Source of the DNA: Misgurnus anguillicaudatus
Lineage: Eukaryota; Chordata; Actinopteri; Cypriniformes; Cobitidae
Direction of reading: 5' to 3'
Length of the DNA: 64,000 nt
Assembly: GCF_027580225.2 (NCBI RefSeq)
Contig: NC_073352.2
Span: 1,366,501 to 1,430,500 of the forward strand
The notes under the pieces are model-generated. The model worked only from the letters and a program-made list of their open reading frames with translations. It was not told where the DNA came from and ran no database searches. This document shows positions 19,935 to 32,295 of this stretch, in pieces (positions within the stretch are counted from its first letter, which is position 1; each line of letters opens with the position of its first letter). The translations under genes and the position numbers were made by a program.

Positions 19935-21212
19935 AGGAGACATTCCATGAAAATCAGAATTTTCCATGTTTAAGTGCTATAATCGGGTCCCCAGTGCTTC
20001 TACCAACCCAGAAAACATGAAAAATAGCAACCCTGTCACTTTGTTTTGGTAAGGCTCTCTCTGCAAGCATGTGAATAAATAGGTAATGCGGATTTCGCTC
20101 CCCCCATGACGTAGGTAAGGGCTCTTATTATAATGATACCGCCCCTTCAACTGCGCTATCCAACCATGACACTACCTCGAGTGGGAGCAACCGAGAGAAA
20201 GTATGACTGACAGCATGACGCGTTTGTATGAAGCCTACAATCATATAACTTGTAGTTTTAATAATATTTCTAAAGATTGAATTAACGTTCTAAAGGATTA
20301 ACCTTACCTTAGTGCAAGAGAGAGAGAGAGCGAGTGAGTGAGAGAGAGAGAGCGAGTGAGCGAACGAACGAGAGAGAGAGAGAGAGAGAGAGCAACGCGC
20401 GGTTTGCTTTCCCGTAACGTTATGTTGTTTAATATGTTTCTCTGAAGTTTATATGAATGAACACGAGCATTTATGCACTGCACGAGACAGAGTGAGTGAA
20501 CAACGCGTTTTCACTATCATACACAATAAGTAAATATGTTGTTTAATGTTTCTCTGAAGTTTCAAATGAATACGAGGAGTTACAAAATAGATGAGAGACT
20601 AACAGAAATGCGAATGTGTTCAATATGTGTACACAATAAACTTAAACATGTCATTTGATCTGTTTCTCTAAAGTTTAAGCATTAAACGTGTTGTTTTATT
20701 ACAGATCATTTAAATGTGCTCGTGTGGTTTGGTCAAAAAGTAAACTTATGAGTGTTTGTGGACGTGTATTTTATTTGTAACATGCTGAAAATCATTGTGC
20801 CTGTTTAAAAGCAGCATGAGACCTAAAAGTCTTTATTTTTATTCCACAATGTTCCCAACTGCTGATAAACATGTATTTAGTATGCATAAAACAGAGGATT
20901 GACTTTTTAAACTTGTTCAAATATATAATGCTGAACATCGCTCACTAACTTCTTTCGTGAGAGAATCTTCCTCAATGCTCTGTCATGTCTACAGGGCGAG
21001 CGCTTGAGACTCCGCCCATCTGAGAAGCTCGTTTGGATTTAAAGGGATACACACAAAAACGGTGCATTTTTGCTCAGACCCATAAAGTGCCTATTTTAAC
21101 ATGCCACAATAAATTACCTATATGGTATTTTTGAGTTAAAACTTCACATATGTACTCTGAGGACATCAAAGATTTATTTAATATCTTAAAAACGTCTTGT
21201 GGAATGTCCCCT
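19935..21212. mobile_element. Kolobok-type non-autonomous element, copy 1
   Basis: Inverted termini AGGAGACATTCCATGAA (left) and GTGGAATGTCCCCT (right) with TTAA at 19931-19934 and 21213-21216. The left 200 bp closely match 44353-44540, defining a family. A GA-rich low-complexity block (GAGAGAGAGCGAGTGAG) fills 20313-20392. No transposase is encoded. Confidence 0.82.
20313..20392 (+). repeat. GA/GAGC microsatellite
   Basis: Eighty bases of GAGAGA interspersed with GCGAGTGA and GAACGAACGA variants inside the Kolobok-type element. Confidence 0.85.
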
Positions 21213-23205
21213 TTAAGGACTTAAACTAGATCAGAATTTACCTTTATAACAGATAAAAAATACAATAAGGTCAGAAGTAGTAAGATGCAGAACACGTGTG
21301 TGCAATAAATGCCTAAAGTGCAGGGGAACAAAACACAAGCCACAAAATAGTTAAATCAGATAACCTCGCGTGATCTATAAATAAAATCAGGGCTTTGAAC
21401 CAGATTTCCCAATTTGTTCGTTCCGAACAGAAACAGTATTTTAACGTTTCCGGTTTTCGGTTCAACCCTAAAATTTAAGTTTCTGAACTGGTTAGAACAA
21501 AAAATAAAGTTCCTGAACTGGTTAGAACAAAAAATAAAGTTCCTCAACGGTTAATAACGTTCCATGTCAGCTGTGGGACATACAAATAAGTATGCTGATC
21601 ATTAGGACATTAAACTTAAATTATAAGTCTACATAATTTTACTTTAGTCTCTATCTTGTCATTAAACATTAAAAAAGGCTACATTATGTAAGCGGCATAA
21701 CTGTAATTCTGACATGCCTACATTTGTTGAGTGCACTTAAACATGCACACACACAAGAAAATGCAGCATGAACAGTAGCTCCACATAAAGTAAAACTTGC
21801 ATTGTTTCACAGCAGCACAAAAACGTTTTTAAATATGAAAGATTAAAGGATTGAAGATTAGTCTCTTGGACATAAAGGAGGACTAATTATGAGACGTTAG
21901 AAAGAGCTGCTTCACCTGTAGCCTGGTAAGTAAATAAATGCTTTGCTTTAAACAAATGCATCTGTTTTTAAATGTTTTTTTTTTAAATGCTACCTCACGG
22001 ATTTATAGTATATGATGACTCTGTACCTGTGGATATGGTGAGATGAGAAACATTTTTAAGTAATGCTTAAAAAAAACTTGTGACGCTGTCGAAGTGCTGA
22101 AACGTGCGGAGTACGGAGAGCCGTTGTAAATTCTTTATCTCCTGTTTGTTACAAATAAAGTATTTTTAGAGTGCAAACCTTTTCTTACAAACTTGTAAAT
22201 TATTTTTTGATGATATTGGATAGCCACACATTTAAAGCAATTAAAAGCCTGCTTTTTTACTTCCATGACTAAAAGAAAACGGGTTTTAAAGGTTTTAATA
22301 AAAAATAACAATTTCAATACAAGTGAAAAACAACAATTATTTAACATTAATCTTAAACTGGGGATCTTCTTCCTCCACTTAGTTTTTTAGTTTACAAAGT
22401 CCATAATCTAAATAGGAATTAGACATAGCGCCAGCGCAACAGCCTTTTAAAGCGGATAAGAGCTGAGACTCTCATTGGTTTATTGCACGTTACGCCCAAA
22501 ATACTCCCATTACTCATTAAAAAAATAGGACCAACCCTTTACGACCATGCGCTTCGGCACACAAACCATTTTTCCCGTCGTTAAATTAGCAAAAGTGGAT
22601 TCGGACACGCCCATTTAGACGTTGCGCTGTGCGCTTTAGACAATGCACTTAGATCATTAAATTAGGGCCCCAAGAGTTCTGATCTTTGAATGGCATAGGG
22701 ATAATCACATTTAAATGGAGTTGGACCGGACACATTCAACCACATGTGCGTCTGTGCGTAAAGAAAATGGCTCACTTTAGCGCCTTTTTGCAGTTAAATT
22801 GTTTAAAATCACTTAAGTGTTTTGATTTGATAACATTATTGATCCCAAAGTGACATTTAGAATTTAGAATCAGCAGGATAGGAAAGCTGAGGAAGCCACC
22901 GCCCCTCTTAAGGGCTAATGGTGGGCGAAAGACAACTTTAGTTGATAAAGGACAGCCGTGGCTGTGTAAGCAAAGAAGTGCTCTGCTGAGGGAAACGTGG
23001 GCTGGTAGGATTAACCCCACGGAAAATACTCACAAAGGAACCCCGCTTATGGGACGCAATGTGGAGCACGAGCCAGACACGTAGGTTCGTGAGGATACAG
23101 CTAGTGAGAGGCTGACAGCCAATGCTCCGCAACATAGGCTGCCAAGGCAGTGGAGGAAGGACAATTCAAATCATTACGCATTTTTGTTCTGATGGCCTAC
23201 TGACA

Positions 23206-23910
23206 CTAATGTGGAGCATCAGTCGGAGGCTGCAAGCCGACTTGCGAGTCTGCCCTCTGTGCTCCCCCTGATGAGGAAAGAATACAGGCTCGATACGAAC
23301 GAACACTGTAAAATATAATGAACGTATTAGGTGTCGCCCAACCAGCAGCTCTGCAGATGTCTCTTAGTGAGGAACCACGAGCGAGAGCCCAAGATGAGGC
23401 AATACTCCGTGTGGAGTGCGCTCTCAAATTAAATGGGCAAGGAATACCCTGCAGATTATAAGCCAGGGCGATAGTATCAACTATCCAATGAGACATCCTC
23501 TGCTTAGTGACAGCTTTCCCTTTTTGCTGACCACCATAACAGACAAAGAGCTGGTCTGAGGTCCTGAGGCTTTGCGTGTAATCCACGTAGAGTCGCAGTG
23601 TGCGTACGAGGCACAACAAAGTCGTGGTTGGGTCTTCCTCCTCCGGGGGCAGCGCTTGCAAGCTCATCACCTGATCTCTGAAGGTAGTGGTGGGAACTTT
23701 GGGCACGTAGCCTGGTCTGGGTCTGAGTGTTACGCTCCAGACAGCAGGACCAAACTGAAGGCACGAATCGTCAACGGAGAATGCATGTAGGTCCCCTACT
23801 CTCTTCACGGAGGCCAATGCTAGCAGGGTCAGAGATTTAATTGCCAAAAACTTAAGACTCACAGACAGCAAAGGCTCGAAAGGGGGTCCCTGCAGGGCTT
23901 TTAGCACCAT
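23206..23910 (-). CDS. DIRS tyrosine recombinase (remnant ORF)
   Basis: A 234-codon ORF carrying the catalytic signature of tyrosine recombinases: Arg in SVKRVGDL near residue 38, an HxxR box (AHSTRS) near residue 168, and the nucleophile Tyr in FIIFYSVRSY near residue 200. The enzyme would integrate a circular DNA intermediate by recombination without target duplication. The N-terminal part continues in another frame upstream (23852-24193), so this is the intact C-terminal part of a frameshifted recombinase. It ends near the element's 3' terminal region. Confidence 0.82.
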   Translation of the reverse strand: MVLKALQGPPFEPLLSVSLKFLAIKSLTLLALASVKRVGDLHAFSVDDSCLQFGPAVWSVTLRPRPGYVPKVPTTTFRDQVMSLQALPPEEEDPTTTLLCLVRTLRLYVDYTQSLRTSDQLFVCYGGQQKGKAVTKQRMSHWIVDTIALAYNLQGIPCPFNLRAHSTRSIASSWALARGSSLRDICRAAGWATPNTFIIFYSVRSYRACILSSSGGAQRADSQVGLQPPTDAPH

Positions 23911-24601
23911 GGACAGGTCTCAAGGAGGAATAGAGGGAGGGTGCGAAGGGATCTGCCGTTAAAAAGCGAGTGATGAGCAGATATAGCGGCGATATCGACA
24001 TTAATAGTGGAGGGTGACAGCCTACGCCACGAAGATATAAAAAGCACGATATTAATGGGGCATTCTCGGGGGTCCTCGCGTTGCGAAGAGCACCAGGTGA
24101 CGAACAGGTTCCATTTAAGCGCCTAAGCTTGTCTAGTGGACGGCGCTCGCGCTGCAGAGATGGTGTTAGATACCGCTTGCAATAAATCACCACAACCTAC
24201 CGCGCGCTCAGCGACCATACATGGAGATCCCACAGGTCGGGGCGCGGGTGCCATATTGTGCCCCCTCCTTGAGAAAGAAGTTCCTTCCTCAGGGAATCCG
24301 CCAGGGAGGGGCTGTCGAAGGAGCATTAATTCTGGAAACCAATTCCTGGTCGTCCAGTAAGGCACGACCAGTAAAAGGATCTCGTCCTGCCTGACCTTGC
24401 ACAGTGTCTGTGCGATTAAGCTCACTGGAGGGAATGCGTATTTGCGCATCTCCCGCGGCCAGCTGTGTGCCAACGCATCCACGTCGAATGTGCCCTCGGT
24501 TAGTGAATAAAACAGGTGACAGTGGGTATCATCTGACGACGAAAACAGATCTATCTGCGCACGACCGAACTTCCAAATTAGCTGAACCATCTGGGGTGGA
24601 G

Positions 24602-24937
24602 TCACCATTCGCCAGGGCGCGCAGCTCGGGAAAGCGTGTCTGCCGCTGTATTGAGCGAACCCGGGATGTAAATGGCATGAAGGGACCTCAGATGCTTCTG
24701 ACTCCAAAGGAGGAGATGACGAGCGAGGTGCGACAGGTGATGAGAGCGCAAACCGCCTTGACAGTTGATATACGCAACGGTCGCAGTGTTGTCGGTGCGT
24801 ACTAGTACATCCTTCCCTCGCAGCTCCGTAGGGAAGCGTACAAGTCCCAGATATACAGCCCACAACTCGCGGCAATTGATATGCCAGTGCAGCTGGGGTG
24901 CTGTCCACACCGGTGTCACAGCTGCGGCTGCTGCCAT
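24602..24937 (-). pseudogene. DIRS RNase H fragment fused to RT remnant
   Basis: The open frame reads MAAAAAVTPV (normally just after the RT palm) joined directly to WTAPQLHWHINCRELWAV, then VLVRTDNTATVAYINCQGG and NTAADTLSRA, all typical of DIRS RNase H. Expected sequence between the first and second blocks is missing, so there is a second internal deletion here. The acidic residues in CRELWAV and RTDNT are present. Confidence 0.78.
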
Positions 24938-24949
24938 ATGCCCCAGGAG

Positions 24950-25556
24950 CTTTTGAAAACCCTGATCTCATCTCGGTTGGAGGGACCGGCTCGATCGCGT
25001 CCTTTGCCAGCAGGACTTTGACTTCTGCACGCAGTACATGTGCATCGAACGCTTTCACCGTGGTGAAACTAATGCCCGAGAATTTGGGTGTGTGCCGGTT
25101 GAATTGTATTTCGTAACCGAGGCGGACCGTGCGTAAAACCCAACGAGATGGGCTGGGAAACTGAAGCCAAGCCCCCAGGGACCGCACGAGGGGAATTAAC
25201 GGCACTACCAGTGTACCTGCGGTGGGGCAGTGAAGCGAGACAGGTGGGACTGCCGGTGCGTGTGCTGTGACAGCACGAACAGTATGTGTGTGTGTGACAC
25301 TGACCTGAGCCCGCTGAGGTTGATGGTCGTCTGGTCTCCTCTGCGGAGAGCGCAGACTCCGGTGAGAGTGACTGTCATCCGGTCTCCTCAGCGGAGAGCT
25401 CGGACTCCGAAAGACACCCACTGGCGATAGAGGAGAGGGAGGATGAGCATGTGAATGCCCGCTCACGTCTCTCTCGATCCTCTTGAGAAGGAATAGGAAT
25501 GCACTCTTTATGTGGTTTTGTAGGTGCCGGCTGAAAAGCCGGCGGAACAAAAACAA
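24950..25556 (-). pseudogene. DIRS RT N-terminal remnant, RT core deleted
   Basis: The frame reads WVLRTVRLGYEIQF, then VLLAKDAIEPVPPTEMRSGF, the conserved entry into the DIRS reverse transcriptase. It then jumps within a few codons (about 24950-24965) to sequence from the end of the RT domain. The catalytic palm with its acidic motif is absent, so this copy cannot reverse transcribe. Confidence 0.75.
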
Positions 25557-25657
25557 AACGAAACCAAAGATTCTCCACCCGGCCCTCCTCCGAGGGAGGG
25601 AGCAGTGCGTTCACCGTCTCCCGAAGAGTGATCCCATCCGAATCCAGGTCGCCCGTA

Positions 25658-27005
25658 TCAGGGCCGCTTCGATCTCCGTTTGCCATGGGAAGCGGGTGGG
25701 GCGGAGGGCGCCGGATGATGTCCAAACGGGGGGGGGGGGGGTGTTGGTGGAGATGCTGGTCGCTTGCGCCGGGGCATGATCTGAGCGACCGCTTCTGTCT
25801 GCTTCTGGGCGGCGGAGAACTGCTGGGCGAAAGACTCCACCGACTCGCCGAAGAGACACTGGAGCGTCTAGAAACTTGTTTTTATCCGCATCCGACATGT
25901 CTGCTAGACACAGCCATAGGTGCCGTTCTTGGACCACCAGCGGGACATGGCACGACCAATCGCCTGCGCTGTCACCTTCGTTGCACGGAGAGCCAGATCA
26001 GTGGCAGCCCTGAGCTCCGAGAGGACAGGCGACTTGTGTCCTCCCTCGTGCAGATCCCTCAAGGCCTTCGCTTGATGAACCTGCAGCAACGCCATAGCAT
26101 GCAGGGCTGAAGCCGCCTCTCCACATGCCTGGTGGGCAGCGCCCGTTAAACCGGACGACTATCTGCAAGCACGGGAGGGAAGGGTTGGGCGGTCCTTCCA
26201 AGAGGCAGCGGTGGCCGGACACAGCTGCATCGCGACCCCCCGCTCCACCGGAGGGATCCCCGTATAACCCTTAGCGACTCCACCGGTGAGGGAGGAGGGC
26301 TGAAACGGCCGCAATCTGGTAGAAAATGGCGACTTCCAAGTTCTCATCACCTCCTCGTGCACCTCGGGGAAGAAAGGCACTGTAGGAGAGGGCTGTGAAG
26401 CCCGGGCAGCTCCAAAGAACCAATCATCCAGACGGGACAGTTCGGGCTGAGGGGGGTTAACCCACTCCAACCCTACGGTCTCTGCCGCTAAAGACAACAC
26501 GGCCACCATCTCCGGATCGAACTCCGGCGTCGCAACCCCTCCCTCGGATGTTGCGGATGCTGTGGACCCGGAGGGAGGCACAACAGATTCTACAGATATC
26601 ATAGAACACGACGCTGCAGTCTCCATTGGAACCTCTACCGGCTGTGGACGAGGAGGCTGAGAGCCAGAGGACGAATCCCCCAGCCGGTTCAGCACAGTGA
26701 TGCGACGCTCGCAGGACGCGGGTTGCGTTTTTCCCGGAGGAAAGACAACCGTCTCCGCAAATCCACAAGGGCATGCTCTCGCAGTGAGAACACTCACCCT
26801 CAGCAAACCCTGCCTCCGCGTGCTCGATGCCCAAGCACGAGAGACAACGCTCGTGACCGTCCTTCGGACCCATGTACTTTCCGCCCCCAAGATCACATGG
26901 ACAAAAAGCCATCCTGAAAAGGACGCTGATCTCCAGATATACGAGAGGGTAGCTGCCTTTAACAAGGCACAAAGCTCTCCGTATCACTCTTTTAGGGAAA
27001 TTCAC
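25658..27005 (-). pseudogene. DIRS gag remnant in several frames
   Basis: A Cys/His cluster (CPCDL...HERCLSCLGIEHAE...CSHCESM) near 26880-26780 precedes the typical fish DIRS gag block SRLDDWFFGA, VPFFPEVHEEV, PPVERGVAMQLCP, TLPSRACR (26159-26965). The sequence then continues in other frames as MALLQVHQAKALRDLHEGG (25904-26095), MSDADKNKFLDAPVS and AQQFSAAQKQTEAVA (25658-25937). A poly-G run of 13 at 25729-25741 lies in the 3' part. Gag would package the element RNA; this copy is frameshifted. Confidence 0.78.
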
Positions 27006-28089
27006 TCAAATGCTCAGTTGATGATGCACACAGGGAAAGGCAACGCACACACTAAACTCAAAACAAAAAAGATGCAGAGTCGTGGAATACTGTGAGGCGT
27101 CCGCTGTGGTACTGCTAGTCCAACCAACTTCAGCAATCGATCCCAACGGAGTAGAGTAGCTTCTCAGTAGCAGATACTGCCGGCTTTCGAAGCGAAAAAG
27201 CTAATTTCCATATTTGCACCTGCTGCGTATATACGCACCTGGCGGGGCGGCGCCAGCATTATGCAAATATCTCAATGCCAAGTTCATTGGCGTTTTAATA
27301 GTTATCGAAGCAGATTGGTCCCTCTAAGCGAGTTCCCAATTCGTCGGTCACAACGTGACGTCGTAGTGACCGACTGAAAGGGAAACCAATTTATCACACA
27401 TTCTACTCTGAGATGTCTCCTCTAAAGTGGGTAACACACACCCCACAACCAATCCGGCCTTTTTTATGAGCTTGTTTAATTTGTTCTCACCCTATTTAAA
27501 TGTGCATATTAATCCGCAAATCGCATGCAAGCCGAAACCACTAATTAGTATTTAAAAAACAAACATCTTGAGATACTTGGTAGCCTACAATATTTACCTC
27601 TTATGATTGAGCATTAGAGACTTGGGCTTGAGTAGGCTACCTGTCCAAGAACGAAAAAAATCACGGTATTAACCGGTTACCATTATTTTAAATAAACGGT
27701 TCTGTTCTGGAGAAACATATATTTTTTCAATTCAATTCAATTTTATTTATATAGCGCTTTTCACAATACTCAATTGTTTCAAAGCAGCTTTACATTAATA
27801 GAAGCAGTAAAAGCACATAAAAACGACAGAAAGCATAACATAATACTTAATAGCATAAGCAGTCAAATTTGCTGCGGCTATGACGCAACATTATGAGCGA
27901 GCATATTACTAATGTAACGTCTAGAAGAAGAAGCTAAGTTAAGCCAAAGCAGGCTACCTCCCCGGGTTAAAAAACCCCCTAGTAGAAAAAAAAACAAAAA
28001 CCCCGGGTTGTTTAGCCGAGGAAATAAAAATAAAAGTCCTAGGAGGGAAAAACCCTTGGGAGATATACATGTATATACACACATATAAA

Positions 28090-28150
28090 CGGATAAGGAG
28101 CTTAAGCGGAGATTAAGCGGAGATTAAGCAGAGATTAAGCGGATATTAAG
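28090..28150 (-). repeat. Short tandem repeat, AGATTAAGCGG unit
   Basis: About five copies of an 11-12-bp unit (plus strand GGAGATTAAGC) with single-base variants, in the 3' UTR of the LINE. Confidence 0.8.
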
Positions 28151-28514
28151 CGGGTCCTGCCGGTGGTCGTTGGTCAGGCATCAGCTGGGCATCACATTGA
28201 AGGACGACCAGTAGATCAGAGGTGTGCCGACTTTCACATCTACCGGAACTGGGTCTGTTTGTCCCATTGTCCTCAGGGTCAATGGGACCCAGGGACGAGA
28301 CAGGGAGAGAAAAACAAAATCATATTAGCGTAGGGGCCGTTCACGTGTAATGCAAGTGTCACACAGTGATGTGGTTTAATCAGCTTAGTTTCAGACAGAC
28401 TAACTATTGAGGCATAATTGTTTTATCCACAGTTGAGGATTTTGCAAATTGGGGGCCCACTGCGACGGTATATATGGTAACTAAGGGTCACCTTCCGATT
28501 TTTGAAAGAAAATG

Positions 28515-29165
28515 AAACCTGTCGACCCGTTTGACTAAGGCCTGTAACCCCACTGTCGTCGTTAATGCAGGTTCAGTGGCAAACGGGTCTATATTGCATA
28601 CTATTTACAAGATCACGAGAAAACGCCAACATCGCAACCTGACCATACGTGTCAACCCGTTTGACTAAGGCTGGAGGCCCCACTGTCGTCGTTAATGCAG
28701 GTTCAGTGGCAAACGGGTCTGTATGGCATACTATTCACAAGACACAAGAAAGCGCCAAAATCGCAACCCGACCATACGTGCCAACCCGTTTGACTAAGGC
28801 CGGAAGCCCCACTGTCGTCGTTAATGCAGGTTCAGTGGCAAACGGGTCTGTATGGCATAATATTCGCAATAGAAAGAAAGCGCCAAAATCACAACCCAAC
28901 CATACGTGCCAACCCGTTTGACTAAGGCCAAAAGCCCCACTGTCGTCGTTAATGCAGGTTCAGTGGCAAACGGGTCTGTATGACATACTATTTGCAATAC
29001 AAAGAAAGCGCCAAAATCACAACCCAACCATACGTGCCAACCCGTTTGACTAAGGCTGGAAGCCCCACTGTCGTCGTTAATGCAGGTTCAGTGGCAAACG
29101 GGTTTGTATGGCATACTATTCACAATAACACGAAAGTTCCAAAATCGCAATCCGACTATAGGTTA
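28515..29165 (-). repeat. 128-130-bp minisatellite with internal hairpin
   Basis: Five copies, the CCCGTTTGACTAAGG anchor falling at 28526, 28656, 28785, 28913 and 29041. Each unit contains AACCCGTTTG and, about 55 bp later, CAAACGGGT, so each can fold into a stem of 9-10 bp. The repeat lies in the 3' UTR of the L2 LINE, between the ORF2 stop and the tail. Confidence 0.92.
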
Positions 29166-29268
29166 AGATAAGGTTTTTATTTATTTATTTGGTTGGTCTG
29201 TGTTATGACCGCGAGTGCTTTGTTCCGTACAGATAACTATTTCGAGTTAAGTACTTTTACTAGACAAA

Positions 29269-32200
29269 TTATGCGAATGCTTTGTTGAAGAGAAAAGTTT
29301 TAAGTCTAGATTTAAAATTATCGACTGTGTCTGATTCTCGGACATCGGTTGGTAAATCATTCCAGAGCTTAGGGGCTAAGTAGGAAAATGACCTTCCACT
29401 TTTAGACACTTTTGATAGTCTAGGGATAATCAAGAGACCAGAATTTTGCGACCGTAGTGTGCGTGATGGATTGTATTCTGATAGTAATTCTCTAAGATAT
29501 GAGGGTGCTAGGCCATTTAAAGCTTTGTAGGTGATTAGTGATATTTTAAATTGTATGCGATATTTAACTGGTAGCCAGTGTAAAGATGCCAGAATTGGGC
29601 TTATGTGGTCATACTTTTTAGATCGAGTAAGTACCCTTGCGGAAGCGTTTTGAACTAGCTGAAGCTTGTTTACTTGATTTGCATGGCATCCCCCGAGTAG
29701 CGAGTTACAATAGTCTATTCTAGAGGTCATAAAAGCATGGATAAGCTTCTCTGCGTCAGATGTAGACAATATATGGCGTATTTTCGAGATATTTCTAAGA
29801 TGGAAGAATGCTGTGCGGCAGACGTTGGCGATATGACTATCGAAGGATAAGTTGCTGTCGAACATCACACCTAAGTTCCTAACCGTGGAAGATGGCACCA
29901 CAGTGCAGCCATCTATGTGCAACTTGTAATCTAACATATTATGTTTGTGGCGATTCGGTTCAATGGTGGGTGTCTCTGTCTTGTTGGAGTTCAGCTTAAG
30001 AAAGTTATGTGCCATCCAGTCACTAACATCGCTAAGGCAGTCTGTTAGCTTAGAAAGCGTGTGTGTTTCGCTGGGGTGTGAGGAGATGTAAAGCTGGGTA
30101 TCATCCGCATAGCAGTGAAAACTTATGTTATGTTTCCTGATAATGTCTCCTAGAGGTAACATGTATAACGAGAACAGGATAGGACCTAAAACCGAACCCT
30201 GCGGTACACCGTATTTAACCAGGGAGTGATATGACTCTTCCTCGTTTACATAAACAAAGTGATAGCGATTGGTTAGATACGACCTAAACCAGGCTAGCGC
30301 CTGACCACTGATACCAACATAGTTTTCTAGTCTATTGAGTAAGATTGTATGATCTATTGTGTCAAAGGCTGCACTAAGGTCTAATAATATAAGAATTGAG
30401 ATTTCACCACGATCGGATGTTAATAGGAGGTCATTTGTAACTCTAAGCAACGCTGTCTCTGTGCTATGGTGGGGCCTGAATCCTGATTGGAACTTTTCAT
30501 ATGTACTATTATTTGTCAAGAATGTGCGCAACTGGCTTGCCACTACCTTTTCTAATATTTTCGAAAGAAAAGGGAGATTTGAGATTGGTCTAAAGTTATT
30601 AAGCTCTCCCTGGTCAAGCTGCGTTTTTTTAATCAGCGGTTTAATAACTGCTAGTTTGAAAGCTGTTGGAACGTATCCTATTTCTAGCGATGAGTTAAAG
30701 ATATTTAGAACCGGGGTTGACACTACAGGGAATACCTCTTTAAGCAGTTTTGTGGGAACGGGGTCTAATATACAGGATGATGATTTGGATGATGTAACTA
30801 GTCTAGAGAGCTCATCTATTGTAGTAGGTTTAAATGAATCAAGATGTTCGTATGGTAGTCTAGTGTTAAGTGAACTAACGGGTAGAGTGGTGGCTGCCTG
30901 GGTAGCTACGATGTTGTCCCTTATAGCCGTAATTTTGTTAGAAAAGAAGTTCATGAAGTCGTTACTATTGTGTTGAAGTTTACTATTGGTTTCTGTTTGT
31001 TCTTTATTTCTAGTCAGTTTTGCAACGGTGCTGAAGAGGAAACGAGGGTTATTATGATTCTCATTTATAAGCTTGCTAAGATAGGTAGATCTGGCGGTTT
31101 TAATAGCCTGTCTGTATTGTTTAACACTCTCTTTCCATGCTGCACGCCATACCTCTAACTTTGTGCTTCTATAATTTCTTTCCATTTTCCTAGTTGCCTT
31201 TTTGAGTGCTGCGGTGTGATGATCATACCATGGAGCTGGCGGTTTTTCTTTGATTCTCTTTTTTCGAATGGGAGCAACGGCATCCAATGTGTTAGAACAG
31301 ACATTGTTTAGGTTTTCTATTACAATATCTAGATCGTCACAGTTATCTGCTGCATGTTTAATTTGGGACAGGTCTGGAAGAGTGCTAATAAATCTATCTT
31401 TAGTGGTGGAAATTATTGTTCTGGCTAATCTGTAGCATGTTGTGGATTGAGTGATCCTATCTAGAAGTACAGTGTATGACACAAGGTAATGGTCAGAAAC
31501 TGCATCACTCTGAGGTGATATTTTGATGTCATTAATATTGAGCCTGAGTGACAGAATTAAGTCTAATGTGTGCTTACGAGTATGCGTTGGCCCTGTCACG
31601 TTTTGTCTAATATTGAGAGAATTTAGAACATCCATAAATGCACGTCCTAGTGCATCTTTTGGGTTATCCACATGAATATTAAAATCACCAACGATAAGAG
31701 CTTTATCTACAGTGACTACAAGCTCAGACAGGAAATCTGCTATTTCTTTAAGGAAATCTGCATGGTGGCCCGGAGGTCTATAGATTGTAGCTAAGGCAAA
31801 AGAGAGCTGTTTGTGGTTACGATCGGTTATTTCCATATTTAACAACATTAGTTCGAATGATTTAAATTTTACTTCAGATTTTTGGTTTACTTTAAAAATT
31901 TTGTTGTATATTGTAGCTACACCACCCCCTCTCCCCTTTAATCGAGGTTCGTGTTTATAATAATAGTCTTGTGGGGTGGATTCGTTTAAACTAATGTAGT
32001 CGTCTGCTTTAAGCCAGGTTTCTGTTAAACAGAGTGCATCTAAGTTTTGGTCTGTAACTATTTCATTGACAATAGGTTCTTTATTGGTAAGCGATCTAAT
32101 GTTCAGAAGGCCGAATTTTAACATTCGAGGTTCATCTGTTAATGTATTGTTTTCTAATTTTATATTAATCAGATTTGTACCAGATGTGGCAAGCGGTGCT

Positions 32201-32295
32201 CTGTATTTATTTGTTCGGGGAACAGATACAGTTGAAATGTGTTGATATTCTGGTAAGATTGACTCGAAGTGCTGGGATATAAGTGATCTTGACAT
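29269..32295 (-). CDS. L2 LINE ORF2: endonuclease and reverse transcriptase
   Basis: An uninterrupted 1008-codon ORF starting ATG TCA AGA. The first about 270 residues are an apurinic-type endonuclease ([40 protein letters not shown]). The reverse transcriptase follows: [57 protein letters not shown], and the catalytic YADD at residues 729-732. The C-terminal part shows the usual L2/CR1 blocks ([26 protein letters not shown]). Both activities drive target-primed reverse transcription. All key motifs are intact and there is no stop, so the protein could be functional even though ORF1 is broken. Confidence 0.93.
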   Translation of the reverse strand: MSRSLISQHFESILPEYQHISTVSVPRTNKYRAPLATSGTNLINIKLENNTLTDEPRMLKFGLLNIRSLTNKEPIVNEIVTDQNLDALCLTETWLKADDYISLNESTPQDYYYKHEPRLKGRGGGVATIYNKIFKVNQKSEVKFKSFELMLLNMEITDRNHKQLSFALATIYRPPGHHADFLKEIADFLSELVVTVDKALIVGDFNIHVDNPKDALGRAFMDVLNSLNIRQNVTGPTHTRKHTLDLILSLRLNINDIKISPQSDAVSDHYLVSYTVLLDRITQSTTCYRLARTIISTTKDRFISTLPDLSQIKHAADNCDDLDIVIENLNNVCSNTLDAVAPIRKKRIKEKPPAPWYDHHTAALKKATRKMERNYRSTKLEVWRAAWKESVKQYRQAIKTARSTYLSKLINENHNNPRFLFSTVAKLTRNKEQTETNSKLQHNSNDFMNFFSNKITAIRDNIVATQAATTLPVSSLNTRLPYEHLDSFKPTTIDELSRLVTSSKSSSCILDPVPTKLLKEVFPVVSTPVLNIFNSSLEIGYVPTAFKLAVIKPLIKKTQLDQGELNNFRPISNLPFLSKILEKVVASQLRTFLTNNSTYEKFQSGFRPHHSTETALLRVTNDLLLTSDRGEISILILLDLSAAFDTIDHTILLNRLENYVGISGQALAWFRSYLTNRYHFVYVNEEESYHSLVKYGVPQGSVLGPILFSLYMLPLGDIIRKHNISFHCYADDTQLYISSHPSETHTLSKLTDCLSDVSDWMAHNFLKLNSNKTETPTIEPNRHKHNMLDYKLHIDGCTVVPSSTVRNLGVMFDSNLSFDSHIANVCRTAFFHLRNISKIRHILSTSDAEKLIHAFMTSRIDYCNSLLGGCHANQVNKLQLVQNASARVLTRSKKYDHISPILASLHWLPVKYRIQFKISLITYKALNGLAPSYLRELLSEYNPSRTLRSQNSGLLIIPRLSKVSKSGRSFSYLAPKLWNDLPTDVRESDTVDNFKSRLKTFLFNKAFA

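Larger units (their letters stand above)
22880..27395 (-). mobile_element. Degenerate DIRS tyrosine-recombinase retrotransposon
   Basis: On the minus strand, in order, it holds a gag region with a Cys-rich motif (about 27005-25658), the start of a DIRS-type reverse transcriptase (about 25140-24965), RNase H (24937-24602) and a tyrosine recombinase (23910-23206). This order and the recombinase in place of an integrase define DIRS elements. The RT core is deleted and the frames are broken. Outer limits are estimated from where DIRS-like sequence fades. A GC-rich terminal region lies near 27190-27395. Confidence 0.85.

Noticed and set aside
28515..29165. CRISPR-like array (regularly spaced conserved units)
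   Set aside because: Units of about 129 bp are conserved along their whole length, with no unique spacers, in a vertebrate LINE 3' UTR; it is a minisatellite.
30359..30976. Plus-strand ORF of 205 codons over LINE ORF2
   Set aside because: Antisense shadow of the reverse transcriptase frame.
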